A stretch of 64,000 bases of DNA from contig JBFLXH010000006.1 of the NCBI GenBank assembly GCA_040757295.1, positions 38,263 to 102,262 of the forward strand, given 5' to 3'. The position numbers and the translations under genes are program-made. The notes beneath the pieces are model-generated. The model saw nothing but the letters and a program-made list of their open reading frames with translations. It made no database searches and had not been told where the DNA came from. The stretch comes from JAGXSE01 sp040757295 (GTDB lineage: Bacteria > Bacillota > PH28-bin88). This document shows, piece after piece, positions 33,601 to 41,731 of the stretch (the first letter of the stretch is position 1; the number at the start of each line of letters is the position of its first letter).

Positions 33601-34971
33601 TTTCAGCCTGCTGTCATGGTGCAGGAAGGAGAGAGCTGGTTTGTCCGCTTGGGTTTAGGGGAACATTTGAAGCTGACAGACCCCCGGGTGAAGCTGATAA
33701 TACCTTCTATGGGGGATTATGCTTCAAGGCTGATAGCCGCGGCTTTCCGCTATTGCGGCATTAGGGCCGAGGCCTTACCCGCTCCTGCCGATGCCGAGTT
33801 GCAATGGGGGAAAAACCATGCCACCTGTAAAGAGTGCCTGCCATTGATGCTGACCGTTGGTTCCTTATTGAGATACCTGGACCGGAGGGAGCCTGGTGAG
33901 GTAACGGTTTATTTTATGCCGGAGACCGACGGACCCTGCCGCTTTGGGCAGTATAATGTCCTGATATCCATGTTGATTAATAAACTACAGTTGCCAAATG
34001 TGGCCATGCTGTCTCTGACTTCCGAAAACGGTTACGCCGGTTTGGGCAACAAATTCACCCAAAGGGCGTTTATTGCCTCTGTTGTGGCTGATGTGATGGA
34101 AGAAATCCGGGCCGCAGTCTTGACTTTATCCCGGCAGAAGGATTACGGCTTGCGGATTTATTCCGATGCCGAGAAAATCATTGAAGAAGCTATAGCTACC
34201 ACGGAGTGGGACCAACTGGTCAAGGTACTGCAAATTGCGGCACACCTCTTGGCCAGAATCCCCCTCCACAAGCCCCTGGCGGAAGCAGTGAAAGTGGCTT
34301 TAATCGGGGAGATTTATGTGCGCCGTGATGGTTTTTCCCGGCGCTACCTGGTTGAGCAGCTGGCGGAAAAGGGTTTAGTAGCCCTTACTGCTCCGGTAAC
34401 CGAATGGATTTACTACAGCGATTACTGTGCTGCTCATGGTCTCAGCACCCAAAGCACCACAACCTTAAAGCTAAAGACAAAGCTCAAATCTCTGTTCATG
34501 GTCCACTATGAGAAAAACGTCAAACAGGCCTTGGCGGCTTCCGGGCTGTACGAGTATCATTTGATCGATGTGGAACATCTGATGCAGATAGGTTCACATT
34601 ATATCAATCCCAAATTAACCGGTGAGACTATCCTGACCTTGGCGTCAGCTCTGGCTGAAATCATTGATAAGGTGGATGGGGTTGTGGCCATCGGTCCTTT
34701 TGGCTGCATGCCTTCCCGCATTGCCGAGGCCATGATCAACCAGACTATTAACAGGGATAAGCTGGGGATCACTCAAAACCAGGAATTAATCAAGAAAGTG
34801 ATTGCAGAGCATCCCCGTTTGCCCTTCCTAAGTATTGAAAGCGACGGCAATCCTTTTCCACCGGTTATCGAGGCCCGCCTGGAAAGCTTTGTCTTGCAGG
34901 CTAAAAGGCTGCATCATACTATGGTTGAGACAAGTAAAACTTCTTCGGAATTGGCTTATGATATCAGTTAA
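30679..34971 (+). CDS. CoA-dehydratase activase-type protein, 1430 residues (BadF/HgdC ATPase x2 + HgdB-like)
   Basis: Two ASKHA ATPase modules occur: the first (about 4-265, VCIGASNVKLISG) is degenerate, while the second (about 295-570) has intact IIGLDVGSTTTKAVLVD, NEACSAGTGSFLEEAA and FEIGGQDAKYTYINNG with the Cys that hold a bridging 4Fe-4S cluster. A CXXX C-rich segment (CGGGREKCDRKC) follows, then a DUF2229-like region (about 655-880) and an HgdB-like region to the end. Such proteins use ATP to inject a low-potential electron into 2-hydroxyacyl-CoA dehydratase or benzoyl-CoA reductase-type enzymes. No separate dehydratase subunits are adjacent. It overlaps the convergent AbrB-family gene by 4 bp. 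Confidence 0.85.
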   Translation: MNRRNVIGVCIGASNVKLISGCIDHGRFLPLKQVIKAHEGNARLVLEALLAEHVLPGDLVAVTGRKLKEQVLLPALAEPEATEAAYWFLRDKTPPVEAIVSAGGETFMVYELDKAGRIAAVHTGNKCASGTGEFFLQQVRRMDLAPEDALSLADLEQPYKVAGRCSVFTKSDCTHALNKGVPKGRVVAGLCRMMAAKIAELLAKTGAKGVMVIGGTAQNRAMIEYLRREGYEVILPQYAELFEALGAAVWAAVNSEPWSGGSLFKPNVSSFKFLEPLSTHQHRVSFKEQPWGQAAPVGEYIIGLDVGSTTTKAVLVDVKERVIVAGTYLRTNGDPVAASRQCYRELAEQVPAGIRIIGLGVTGSGRQIAGLHALTRGIVNEIVAHTTAAVYWDAEVDTIFEIGGQDAKYTYINNGVPSDYAMNEACSAGTGSFLEEAARESLDMATEEICFHALQGVKPPNFNDQCAAFISSDVKTAIQEGLAGDDIAAGLVYSICLNYINRVKGSRPVGRKIFMQGGVCYNRAVPVAMAAITGREIIVPPDPGLMGAFGVALEVLRKLEEGLLSRSSYDLAELAARPVEYGQPFVCGGGREKCDRKCTIARIKIAGKSYPFGGACNKYYNERMQLNHDGSALDLVVRRQRLLFDRPTIPAKPNGLRVGISSSLMTNNLYPFYHAFFTTLGFEIVLADEPDADGLERRGAAFCHPVDLAHGFMLNLIRKKPDYIFLPHVQGLPVVNGIHATATCPFVQAEPYILNTAFQEDLKGIKVLAPVLAMLNSYEDCEKDMVKLGLRLGAGRRAAKEAFAAAVFAQKEFNRELKRLGTEALVELEQGNHSLGVVLFGRSYNAFASVANMGIPHKFATRGVMIIPHDMLDLEQEEPIPKMYWSTGMGILKAAKLVKAHPKLFGAYITSFSCGPDSFVINYFREIMGEKPSLTLELDAHTADAGVDTRVEAFLDVAGSYLTKARRPLQDKQDFQPAVMVQEGESWFVRLGLGEHLKLTDPRVKLIIPSMGDYASRLIAAAFRYCGIRAEALPAPADAELQWGKNHATCKECLPLMLTVGSLLRYLDRREPGEVTVYFMPETDGPCRFGQYNVLISMLINKLQLPNVAMLSLTSENGYAGLGNKFTQRAFIASVVADVMEEIRAAVLTLSRQKDYGLRIYSDAEKIIEEAIATTEWDQLVKVLQIAAHLLARIPLHKPLAEAVKVALIGEIYVRRDGFSRRYLVEQLAEKGLVALTAPVTEWIYYSDYCAAHGLSTQSTTTLKLKTKLKSLFMVHYEKNVKQALAASGLYEYHLIDVEHLMQIGSHYINPKLTGETILTLASALAEIIDKVDGVVAIGPFGCMPSRIAEAMINQTINRDKLGITQNQELIKKVIAEHPRLPFLSIESDGNPFPPVIEARLESFVLQAKRLHHTMVETSKTSSELAYDIS

Positions 34972-36068
34972 TGGTCAAAAAGCTGGGCTATTAGGACAAT
35001 TAAAGGCAGAGAAGCCTTAATCGCCAGAACCCGCACTAAATGGAGCAAACTTACTTTGAAAGAATCGGCGCCATAGGCTTCGGCAACTGCCACCATGGCG
35101 CTAACACCTCCTGGAGCGGTTGAACAGATACAGGTGCTGTAATCCCAATTGGTAGTCCGCTGGTAGTACTTGGCTAAAAGTAAAGCGGCCAAAAATAGGA
35201 TTAGGGTGTTTATTATAATTGCAGGGTACAGAGCCCCTAGATTCCCAAGGAGGTCGCCGCTAAAGGATTGGCCTAAAATGAGACCTAGGCCTACCAAGGA
35301 TAGGTTCAATAAAAATTTTGGGGGCAGCTGGATGGGATAGCCTTTGAAGGTAAGGATGATCACGGAAGCCATTGCTCCGAACATCCAGCCAGCGGGAAAA
35401 TTTATTTTATAGAAAAGATAGGCCCCTGCCGTAGTGACGCTAAGGGTTACTAATAGGCGGCCAAATTCCATGGATTTGGTCTCTTCCCAGTTTTTTCTGA
35501 GATAAGAATTGGTCTGTAGGGGATTATAACCTCTTAACTTCATTTTTTTGCCCCTCTGCTGTAGAAGCAAGGGGAAAAAGATGAGAGTGGCAAATAATCG
35601 GACAACCTGCAGTATCGTTACAGTAGCAACATCTGCGCCTGTGGCAACAGCGATTATTCCAACTTCTGCTGCTCCACCCGGGCTGGTCCCCAGAACGGCT
35701 GTGAGGAAGGACATGCTCGTCATCCGTGTAAGTAAATAACCGAGGCCGAAGGTAATGAACAGAGCCCACCACAGCATGAGGAGGGCTGGTCTCAGGAGAG
35801 ATTTTATTCCTTCAATTTCCTCCTGCCTAACCTTGCCTCCCAGGTAAAGGCCTAAGGCAACCTGTAGCATTGGGCTAAGGAATTCCGGCGCTTCTGGGAG
35901 GGAAAATCCCGCTAAATTCAACACTGCTACTGCTGCAATCGGGCCTAGCATGGCGGCTGAAGATACATTCAACAATAAAAACAAAAACCAGCCGAGAATA
36001 CCCGCTGAAAACAACAATAATAGTCCTTCCAATTGAGGCCATCTCCACTCAAAGCTGTATTGAAACAA
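34968..36068 (-). CDS. AbrB-duplication family membrane protein
   Basis: This 366-residue hydrophobic protein has about 10 membrane helices arranged as two repeats (ALGLYLGGKVRQEEI and LGLILGQSFSGDLLG at equivalent places), each with a TSPGGAAEVG/TAPGGVSAMV loop. This is the AbrB-duplication (PF05145) family, sometimes misannotated as ammonia monooxygenase; it is unrelated to the AbrB DNA-binding protein. Its transport role is unproven. The frame opens with TTG; a start further in is possible because no good ribosome site is seen. Confidence 0.85.
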   Translation of the reverse strand: MFQYSFEWRWPQLEGLLLLFSAGILGWFLFLLLNVSSAAMLGPIAAVAVLNLAGFSLPEAPEFLSPMLQVALGLYLGGKVRQEEIEGIKSLLRPALLMLWWALFITFGLGYLLTRMTSMSFLTAVLGTSPGGAAEVGIIAVATGADVATVTILQVVRLFATLIFFPLLLQQRGKKMKLRGYNPLQTNSYLRKNWEETKSMEFGRLLVTLSVTTAGAYLFYKINFPAGWMFGAMASVIILTFKGYPIQLPPKFLLNLSLVGLGLILGQSFSGDLLGNLGALYPAIIINTLILFLAALLLAKYYQRTTNWDYSTCICSTAPGGVSAMVAVAEAYGADSFKVSLLHLVRVLAIKASLPLIVLIAQLFDH

Positions 36069-36363
36069 TACCTATTGTACCAAATGAATTTTTCTTTTTC
36101 AGCTACTGGTTTTCCTGCTTGGGTATTGCTGATCAATGAATATCTAGTTAACAATAACAGAAAAGATCGCCTCTTTTTTTGGGGGGCTGTAACCCAGGGT
36201 CCTGCTCCGGACTTTTTTTTCACCAAATCAAAAACAATGAGAAGGAATGGTTAAAAAAAGGAGAATTAGGCGTTCAAGTAGCCTGAAACGCTGTATATTA
36301 GCATAATTCAGGCAATAACCCTAGGTGTCTTGGAAACAATAGGAGGCCAAAGCCTTCAGGTTA
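36069..36363. other. Intergenic, no gene seen
   Basis: This A/T-rich spacer upstream of the AbrB-family gene contains poly-T and poly-G stretches (36174-36187) and GGAGG near 36340, but no open frame that looks like protein. Confidence 0.5.
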
Positions 36364-36483
36364 TTTTTTTTAACTGCCCGCCCGGCGCCCGGGCTGTCCA
36401 ACCGGGAGAAAATCGCCCGGATCCACCGGGCGATGGAACCGGGCTTCCTGGCAGATTTGCTGCAGGATATGCTGCTGAAATAA
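36364..36483 (+). pseudogene. Unrecognised C-terminal gene relic (plus strand)
   Basis: A short frame ending at TAA 36481 reads GLSNREKIARIHRAMEPGF then LADLLQDMLLK-stop. It has protein-like composition (charged helix, codon usage like neighbours) but no start and no recognised family. Confidence 0.35.
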
Positions 36484-36637
36484 GCGTTTCTAAGGGGTAT
36501 AACTGCAAAAAAGCTTCCTTGGTTTCGGTTAGTGGCTGGGTCTTTTCAGCGGCCTCAAAAAGGATCTCAATTAAACCCACCCGGGGGGCGCCCAGCCCCC
36601 CGGCAGTTATTGGGTTATCAAAAATACTGCTTGTCAT
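36484..36637 (-). pseudogene. Unrecognised N-terminal gene relic downstream of the ThDP enzyme
   Basis: It starts ATG 19 bp past the ThDP gene with AGGGAGAG upstream and reads MTSSIFDNPITAGGLGAPR, then VGLIEILFEAAEKT and beyond, for about 50 plausible codons. After that the frame turns Pro/Gly-rich where it is antisense to the plus-strand relic. It was probably the second gene of the ThDP operon, cut at about 36484. No family recognised. Confidence 0.35.
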
Positions 36638-36655
36638 CCTTTGTCTCTCCCTGGG

Positions 36656-38470
36656 TTATTTAATTACCTTCTTTTGCCCAAAGGTGGGTTCGGCCGCTGG
36701 AATGGGTGGCATTTGCCAGGTACTGATCAAGGGAACAGGGGTATCCCTGTTGATAATTACATCCAAAACAGTTGGTTTGCCCGATTTTAAAGCTGCTTCA
36801 TAGGCGGGACCGAAGTCTGCCGGTTTTTCAATCCGGATCCCCTCGCCGCCCATTGAGCGGGCCATGGCAGCAAAGTCTGGGTTCCAAAGTTCACCGGTTT
36901 TGGCCTTCTTAAAGCTGGTGCCGATTTCCCGCCCGTCCAGGTAGAAGCGCTGCAGGTCCCTGATACAGCCGATGCTGTAATTATTTAAAACTACCCATAC
37001 TGCAGGGAGGTCATACTCAACTGCGGTGGCCACTGCATGGGGCATCATGATGAAACCTCCATCACTGCAGACGTTCACGCAGGGAGTATCCGGCCGGGCC
37101 AGTTTCGCGCCGAGGACGCCGCAAACCCCGAAGCCCATGGCGGCATAGCCACCGGCAGTCAGGTGGGTAAAAGGCTTGGGGGTGCCCCAATACTGTTCCA
37201 CCCAGGCCTGGTGATTACCAACATCAGAAACCAGAATGGTCTCCGGAGGTGAGATTTTCCGCATGTCGCCGAGCACCCGGCGGGGATCGATGGGGGTCTC
37301 GTCGGAGGAGAGGTGCGGGGTGATAAAATCCCTCCACTCCTGCTGGTAGCCCTTTACTTCCTCCAGCCACGGGTAGTCCTCCCGCGGCGGCGTTTTCTCG
37401 GCGGCGGCTTTAATCAACTGCTGTAGGACCACCTTGGCGTCTCCGATGATGCCCAGTTCCACGGGATAGTTCCGCCCGATCTCAGCGGTATCAATGTCTA
37501 CCTGGATCAGCTTGGTTGGCGGGATATTGTAGGCATAGCCGGGCAGCCAGGAGGCGGTATGCAGGTCAGAGAAGCGGCAGCCCAGGGCCAGGATCACGTC
37601 GGCATTGCGAGCAGCCTCCACCGCCGGGTAATACCCCCAGCAGCCCGTTACGCCCAGGTACAGGGGGTCATCTTCGGGCATTGCTCCTTTGCCCATCAGG
37701 GAGGTGTAAACAGGGATCTGCAGGTAATCGGCCAGCTCTTTCAGTTCGGCAGTGGCCTCTGATACCAGCACGCCGCCCCCGGCCAGGATCAGAGGCCGCT
37801 TGGCCTTAAGCAGCAGCTCCAGCGCTTTGTCAATTGCTGCAGGTTCGGCTCCAGTGCGCCAGTTGATGGGGCGGGACCAGTTGGCAGGTTCGGGGATTTC
37901 CACCTGGGCTTTTTCAATATAGAGATCATACGGGACATTAATGTGCACCGGCCCGGGGCGACCGGTAGTCATCAATTTAAACGCCTTGGGCAAAAACTTG
38001 GCCAGGTGTTCCACCTTTTGCACCTGCCAGCTGTGCTTGGTGTAGCTCTGCAGCACGGAGGGAAAGTCGGCCGGGTAATACCGGTAGGGTTCCTGCAGGG
38101 CGCCGGTGTCGTACTGGTCCATGGTTACTTGCCCTGTGATTAATAGGAAGGCGGATGAGTCAAAAAAGGCGTTGGCAACAGCGATGGCCATGTTGGCCGC
38201 TCCGGGACCGGTAGAAGTAAATACCGCCAGGGGTTTTTTAGTTAGGCGGAAATAAACATCGGCCATAAAACCGCTGGCCTGTTCAATTCTAGGCCAGATT
38301 AGCTGGATCTCATCAGTTCTGTCGTAAATTCCATCCAATAAACCGATGGCGCCGTGTCCGGCATAACCGATGATGTAGGGCACCTTTTCCCTGATCAAGT
38401 ACTCGGCAACAATTTCGCAACCCCTGTACTCTCCTGCCTCGCCCGGTCGTCTGATAGAAGTAGATGCCAA
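36656..38470 (-). CDS. ThDP-dependent carboligase/decarboxylase (IlvB superfamily)
   Basis: This 604-residue enzyme has three domains: an N-terminal PYR domain with catalytic Glu in RIEQASGFMAD, a central FAD/nucleotide-like domain (LILAGGGVLVSEATAELKEL) and a C-terminal PP domain (VCSDGGFIMMPH... NNYSIG, replacing the usual GDG with SDG). It could be a carboligase, an acyl-CoA/oxalyl-type lyase, or sulfoacetaldehyde acetyltransferase-like; the substrate is unknown. The start is TTG 38470, eight bases after AAAGGAGG. The open frame reaches an ATG at 38524, but that ATG overlaps the sigma-54 promoter and cannot be transcribed from it. Confidence 0.85.
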   Translation of the reverse strand: MASTSIRRPGEAGEYRGCEIVAEYLIREKVPYIIGYAGHGAIGLLDGIYDRTDEIQLIWPRIEQASGFMADVYFRLTKKPLAVFTSTGPGAANMAIAVANAFFDSSAFLLITGQVTMDQYDTGALQEPYRYYPADFPSVLQSYTKHSWQVQKVEHLAKFLPKAFKLMTTGRPGPVHINVPYDLYIEKAQVEIPEPANWSRPINWRTGAEPAAIDKALELLLKAKRPLILAGGGVLVSEATAELKELADYLQIPVYTSLMGKGAMPEDDPLYLGVTGCWGYYPAVEAARNADVILALGCRFSDLHTASWLPGYAYNIPPTKLIQVDIDTAEIGRNYPVELGIIGDAKVVLQQLIKAAAEKTPPREDYPWLEEVKGYQQEWRDFITPHLSSDETPIDPRRVLGDMRKISPPETILVSDVGNHQAWVEQYWGTPKPFTHLTAGGYAAMGFGVCGVLGAKLARPDTPCVNVCSDGGFIMMPHAVATAVEYDLPAVWVVLNNYSIGCIRDLQRFYLDGREIGTSFKKAKTGELWNPDFAAMARSMGGEGIRIEKPADFGPAYEAALKSGKPTVLDVIINRDTPVPLISTWQMPPIPAAEPTFGQKKVIK

Positions 38471-38516
38471 GGCAATAACCTCCTTTAATAGATTTTTTTG
38501 GCTGCCGAGCAGATAA

Positions 38517-38532
38517 GCAAGCATTATGCCAA
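38517..38532 (-). promoter_or_regulatory. Sigma-54 (-24/-12) promoter of the ThDP enzyme gene
   Basis: On the minus strand TTGGCATAATGCTTGC matches TGGCAC-N5-TTGC with one mismatch. It lies 47 bp before the TTG start and 180 bp downstream of the AcoR-like sigma-54 activator gene on the same strand. Confidence 0.8.
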
Positions 38533-38713
38533 CCCGGTGAAAACAGGACGGAGGCTTGATGCAGAAACCATTAATAAGAGGTGGGCGGTGGCGAATTGAT
38601 AGGTGATGCGGCCAGTTTGTTTCAAAATAATACAGAGGGCAGCTTGGGCAGAGGCATCAACCGGAAGATATGCCAAAATATTCAGGAAAATAATCTTGTA
38701 GCATAATGAAACA

Positions 38714-40714
38714 TCATGTTCCTGATTGGTATGGCTGCCGGAGAAGCTGGGCGAGGAAAGCCTCCAGGCCGTATTTTTTTATTTTGCGGTAAAGGGTGGT
38801 GCGCCCAATGCCCAAGACCTTGGCTGCTTGACTCAAATTGCCGCTGTTCACCCGGATGGCTTCGCGGATAGAATCTTTTTCCAGATCGCTGAGGGATAGG
38901 CCCATGGATTTTGGCGGGGAGGGGGAATGCCGTTCCCCCAGAATTGTCATAACCGTTTCCCGCTGGATAGGGCCATCGGGGACAAGATAAGCAAGCCGCT
39001 GGACGGCATTTTCCAGTTCCCGGACATTGCCGGGCCAGGAGTAGGATTCAAGGCATGCCAGGGACGTTGTGGAAAAATAAAGTCTTTTGCCCAGCCGGTG
39101 ACTCATTTTTTCCAGGAAGTGTCTGGCCAGCAGGGTGATGTCACCGGCACGCTCCCTTAAGGGAGGGACATGGATGGGAAATACATTCAGGCGGTAATAC
39201 AGGTCCTGGCGGAAATTGCCCCGGGAAACCTCCTGGCTCAAGTTTTTGTTGGTGGCTGTAATAATCCGCACATCTACGGGAATAACCTGACTCCCGCCGA
39301 TGCGGATCAACTGCCGGTCTTGAATAAAGCGCAAGAGGGCTGCCTGTAGGTCTAGAGGCATATCCCCGATTTCATCCAAGAAAATGGTGCCGCCATCCGC
39401 CAGTTCGAATTTGCCTGGGGAACCCTGATGTTTAGCACCGGTAAAGGCCCCCTCAGTGTAACCAAACATTTCGCTGCCGATCAGGTCTTTGGGGATAGCT
39501 CCGCAGTTAATGGCCACAAAAGGACCTTCTGTTCTCGAGCTGGCATTGTGAATGGCCTGGGCCAGCAGTTCCTTGCCGGTGCCGCTTTCTCCCAGAATAA
39601 GGATGTTTAAGGAATTTTCGGCAGCCAGTTTGGCCAGGGCCATGGTCTGGCGCATGGTTTTGCTTTGAGCCAGGATATCATCGAAGGTGAACAGGGCCCG
39701 GGCCCCGATCATGCGCTGCACCAGGCGGCGGACTGTCTTTATTTCCTGAATAGTGGCAACCGCGCCGGCAATGGAGGAGCCTTCTTTGCTGATTGGTTTA
39801 ACCGCAACAGTGCAGTGCACTCTTTTTCCGGCTTCTTCGATAGATACTTCCTTGTCAATATATTCTCGGCCTTTTTGGAGCACTTCTTTTATTTTTAGTT
39901 GTTCCGCAAGAGAAGCGGGAAGGGGGCGGGTCAGAACCTGCTCAGGCGGGAGGCTGAACAACCTGGCGGCAACTGAATTAATTTCAACGACTTGGCCTTG
40001 CTGGTTAACCGTTATTACCCCGTCAGACATGGATTCCAATACCGCGCGAAGGTATTTATTGCTGAGGGCTAGGCTGGCGGAAATTTGCTGGTTTTTCAGC
40101 TGATGTTCTATCGCCTGAGCAGCGGCCACTACCATCCCCAGGGTATGGGGATGGACCTTTAAAAAGTGGCCCGACATGTTAAGGATAGCTATTTGATCCC
40201 CCTGAGGGGCACGGATTGGAGCTGCGGAACAGGTCCAATCGTGACACGGTTTACAGTAGTGCTCAACTGAGCAGACTTGAACAGGTTGGCCGGTTTCCAA
40301 TGCAACCCCAATGGCTGTAGTTCCCATATAGGCTTCTGCCCAATTCACTCCTGGAACCAGATTAATATTGTCCGCTTCGTTTAAAACTTCGGCATCCCCC
40401 AGGAGTTCCAGCAGATTCCCTTGGGCATCGCATAGGGTGACCACAAAACCGGAGCCTGCTACCAGCCGGAACAGGCTTTCCATAAACGGTTTGGCAGTTA
40501 ATATCAGGTTCTGGTGACGGACGATAGTAGCAGCTAAGACGGCCGGCGGTAATTTCTTCAGTTGGGGTTGATAGGGGTTGACCTTCAACATGGCGCATCT
40601 TTCCCAGGAGGCCAGGATCACAGGGCGGACGTGAGCTGAGGTAATCTTCCGCTGTTCGATAAAACAATGCCATGCATGCAATAACTGCTGCCGGTCATTA
40701 GTGACATTCTGCAT
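38714..40714 (-). CDS. AcoR-like sigma-54-dependent activator (GAF-PAS-AAA-Fis)
   Basis: This 666-residue protein has an N-terminal GAF-type sensory domain (about 50-205, including VNWAEAYMGTTAIG and CSVEHYCKPCHDWTCSAAPI), a PAS domain (about 220-330), an AAA+ domain (GESGTGKE, GAFTGA, IFLDEIGDM) and a Fis-type helix-turn-helix (NLSQAAKVLGIGRTTLYRKI). AcoR-type regulators sense small metabolites such as acetoin. The -24/-12 promoter just downstream makes the ThDP enzyme gene its target. The Cys/His cluster in GAF may bind metal. Confidence 0.92.
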   Translation of the reverse strand: MQNVTNDRQQLLHAWHCFIEQRKITSAHVRPVILASWERCAMLKVNPYQPQLKKLPPAVLAATIVRHQNLILTAKPFMESLFRLVAGSGFVVTLCDAQGNLLELLGDAEVLNEADNINLVPGVNWAEAYMGTTAIGVALETGQPVQVCSVEHYCKPCHDWTCSAAPIRAPQGDQIAILNMSGHFLKVHPHTLGMVVAAAQAIEHQLKNQQISASLALSNKYLRAVLESMSDGVITVNQQGQVVEINSVAARLFSLPPEQVLTRPLPASLAEQLKIKEVLQKGREYIDKEVSIEEAGKRVHCTVAVKPISKEGSSIAGAVATIQEIKTVRRLVQRMIGARALFTFDDILAQSKTMRQTMALAKLAAENSLNILILGESGTGKELLAQAIHNASSRTEGPFVAINCGAIPKDLIGSEMFGYTEGAFTGAKHQGSPGKFELADGGTIFLDEIGDMPLDLQAALLRFIQDRQLIRIGGSQVIPVDVRIITATNKNLSQEVSRGNFRQDLYYRLNVFPIHVPPLRERAGDITLLARHFLEKMSHRLGKRLYFSTTSLACLESYSWPGNVRELENAVQRLAYLVPDGPIQRETVMTILGERHSPSPPKSMGLSLSDLEKDSIREAIRVNSGNLSQAAKVLGIGRTTLYRKIKKYGLEAFLAQLLRQPYQSGT

Positions 40715-40848
40715 TGCTGGCCACCCCTTTTAACCATTATATTCCATTATAGAATATTTCGATAGCTTGGAGCTAAAATCCTTTTTCCGAAGCCAGAGGA
40801 GGAATAAAGCAAGCCATATCACTCATATTCTCAGCCGATGCGTTATTC

Positions 40849-40880
40849 AAAAAAAATCCCCAGGGGCTGGTACCCTGGGG
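40849..40880 (-). terminator. Terminator after the TRAP permease relic
   Basis: On the minus strand CCCCAGG pairs with CCTGGGG across a 9-nt loop and is followed by eight T residues. It lies 14 bp past the relic stop. Confidence 0.9.
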
Positions 40881-40893
40881 TTAAATGCCAACA

Positions 40894-41082
40894 TTATTTC
40901 CCTGTGGACAAGCCTGTCTGGCTCGAACGGTTTCCAAGCCTGTGCCGTAACCAGTGCAGGATTAGCCCGCAAGCCAGGATGCCCAAGCCGAGGGTGTCTG
41001 TGCTGATGCTAGGATTAATGAGGGTAAGGGAGGCTATGAAGAAGAGCAGGCGCTCATGAATCTTCAGATGGCCAAACAGGTA
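40894..41082 (-). pseudogene. C-terminal relic of a fused TRAP permease (4TM/12TM type)
   Basis: The minus-strand frame YLFGHLKIHERLLFFIASLT continues LINPSISTDTLGLGILACG and ends TGLSTGK-stop. The conserved ER-LLF-A-L-LI-P---TD-IGL pattern is the last transmembrane unit of fused DctQM TRAP permeases. All earlier parts (about 550 residues) are gone; the upstream junction near 41082 joins it, in another frame, to a sensor kinase relic. Confidence 0.65.
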
Positions 41083-41444
41083 GTTTTATACCGGTCAAGG
41101 CTGTTGCCGGAGTGCTGATTGAACTTAGTTTACCTTCCCGGTCCAGGGTAATAATTCCGCTATGGATGTTGTCCAGGATTTGCTCCTTCAGCTGATCGCT
41201 GGCGGCCAGCCGGGAATTGAGCAAATCAAGTTCTATAGTCCTGCGGGTTACTTCCCGTTGGAGCATCCGGTTCCACCGCATCGTTAAGAGCGCTACCGCC
41301 GCTACCAGCGCCAGGGCCAAACTAACGCCATAAGTGACTTGCTTTAAATTTTTATTATTTGTTTCAATTAATTCCCCAAACCACTTGCGGTAAATCTTTT
41401 CATAAGTGCCGTTGGCTTTAATGGCCTTAATACCGTCATTATAT
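41083..41444 (-). pseudogene. Relic of a periplasmic-binding-domain sensor kinase
   Basis: The minus strand reads YNDGIKAIKANGTYEKIYRK then WFGELIE, the end of an SBP_bac_3 solute-binding domain, then a membrane helix (VSLALALVAAVALLTM), a coiled coil and the start of a PAS domain (ILDNIHSGIITLDREGKL). The kinase core is missing at one side (junction about 41083) and the rest of the binding domain at the other, where repeat copy C sits immediately against codon YND. It is a fragment of a BvgS-like kinase. Confidence 0.7.
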
Positions 41445-41445
41445 A

Positions 41446-41543
41446 CTCGGCAAGGGATAAAATTGCATTATCATAATGAAGCCGAGTATGAAATTCGCTT
41501 TGAGGCCACGGTAAATCAATGAATAATTAGTGGCCTTGCTCAT
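41446..41543 (+). mobile_element. 98-bp two-hairpin element, copy C
   Basis: Nearly identical to the nested element at 21429-21526 and flanked by TATA on both sides. It consists of a CTCGGC/GCCGAG hairpin and a GGCCAC/GTGGCC hairpin without the outer terminal arms seen in copies A, B and D. It abuts the truncated sensor-kinase frame, so its insertion or a later deletion broke that gene. Confidence 0.8.
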
Positions 41544-41731
41544 TATAATGTTTTTAGGCCTTGCAAGGGGATCCCTCCTTGAAAACAATGAGACAAGGGA
41601 ATAATTCGCGGGCAAATCATCTTCCCCTGCTTTTGGTTTTCTGGAAATGCCGAGAAAAAAACACCTGGTATAAAGGAAAAAACTGTCTCAACTCGAAGCA
41701 TTATGAAAGTGCATTCTGGGGGGATAAGCAA

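Noticed and set aside
38524..38524. ATG start of the ThDP enzyme
   Set aside because: It overlaps the -24/-12 promoter; TTG 38470 has a strong ribosome site.
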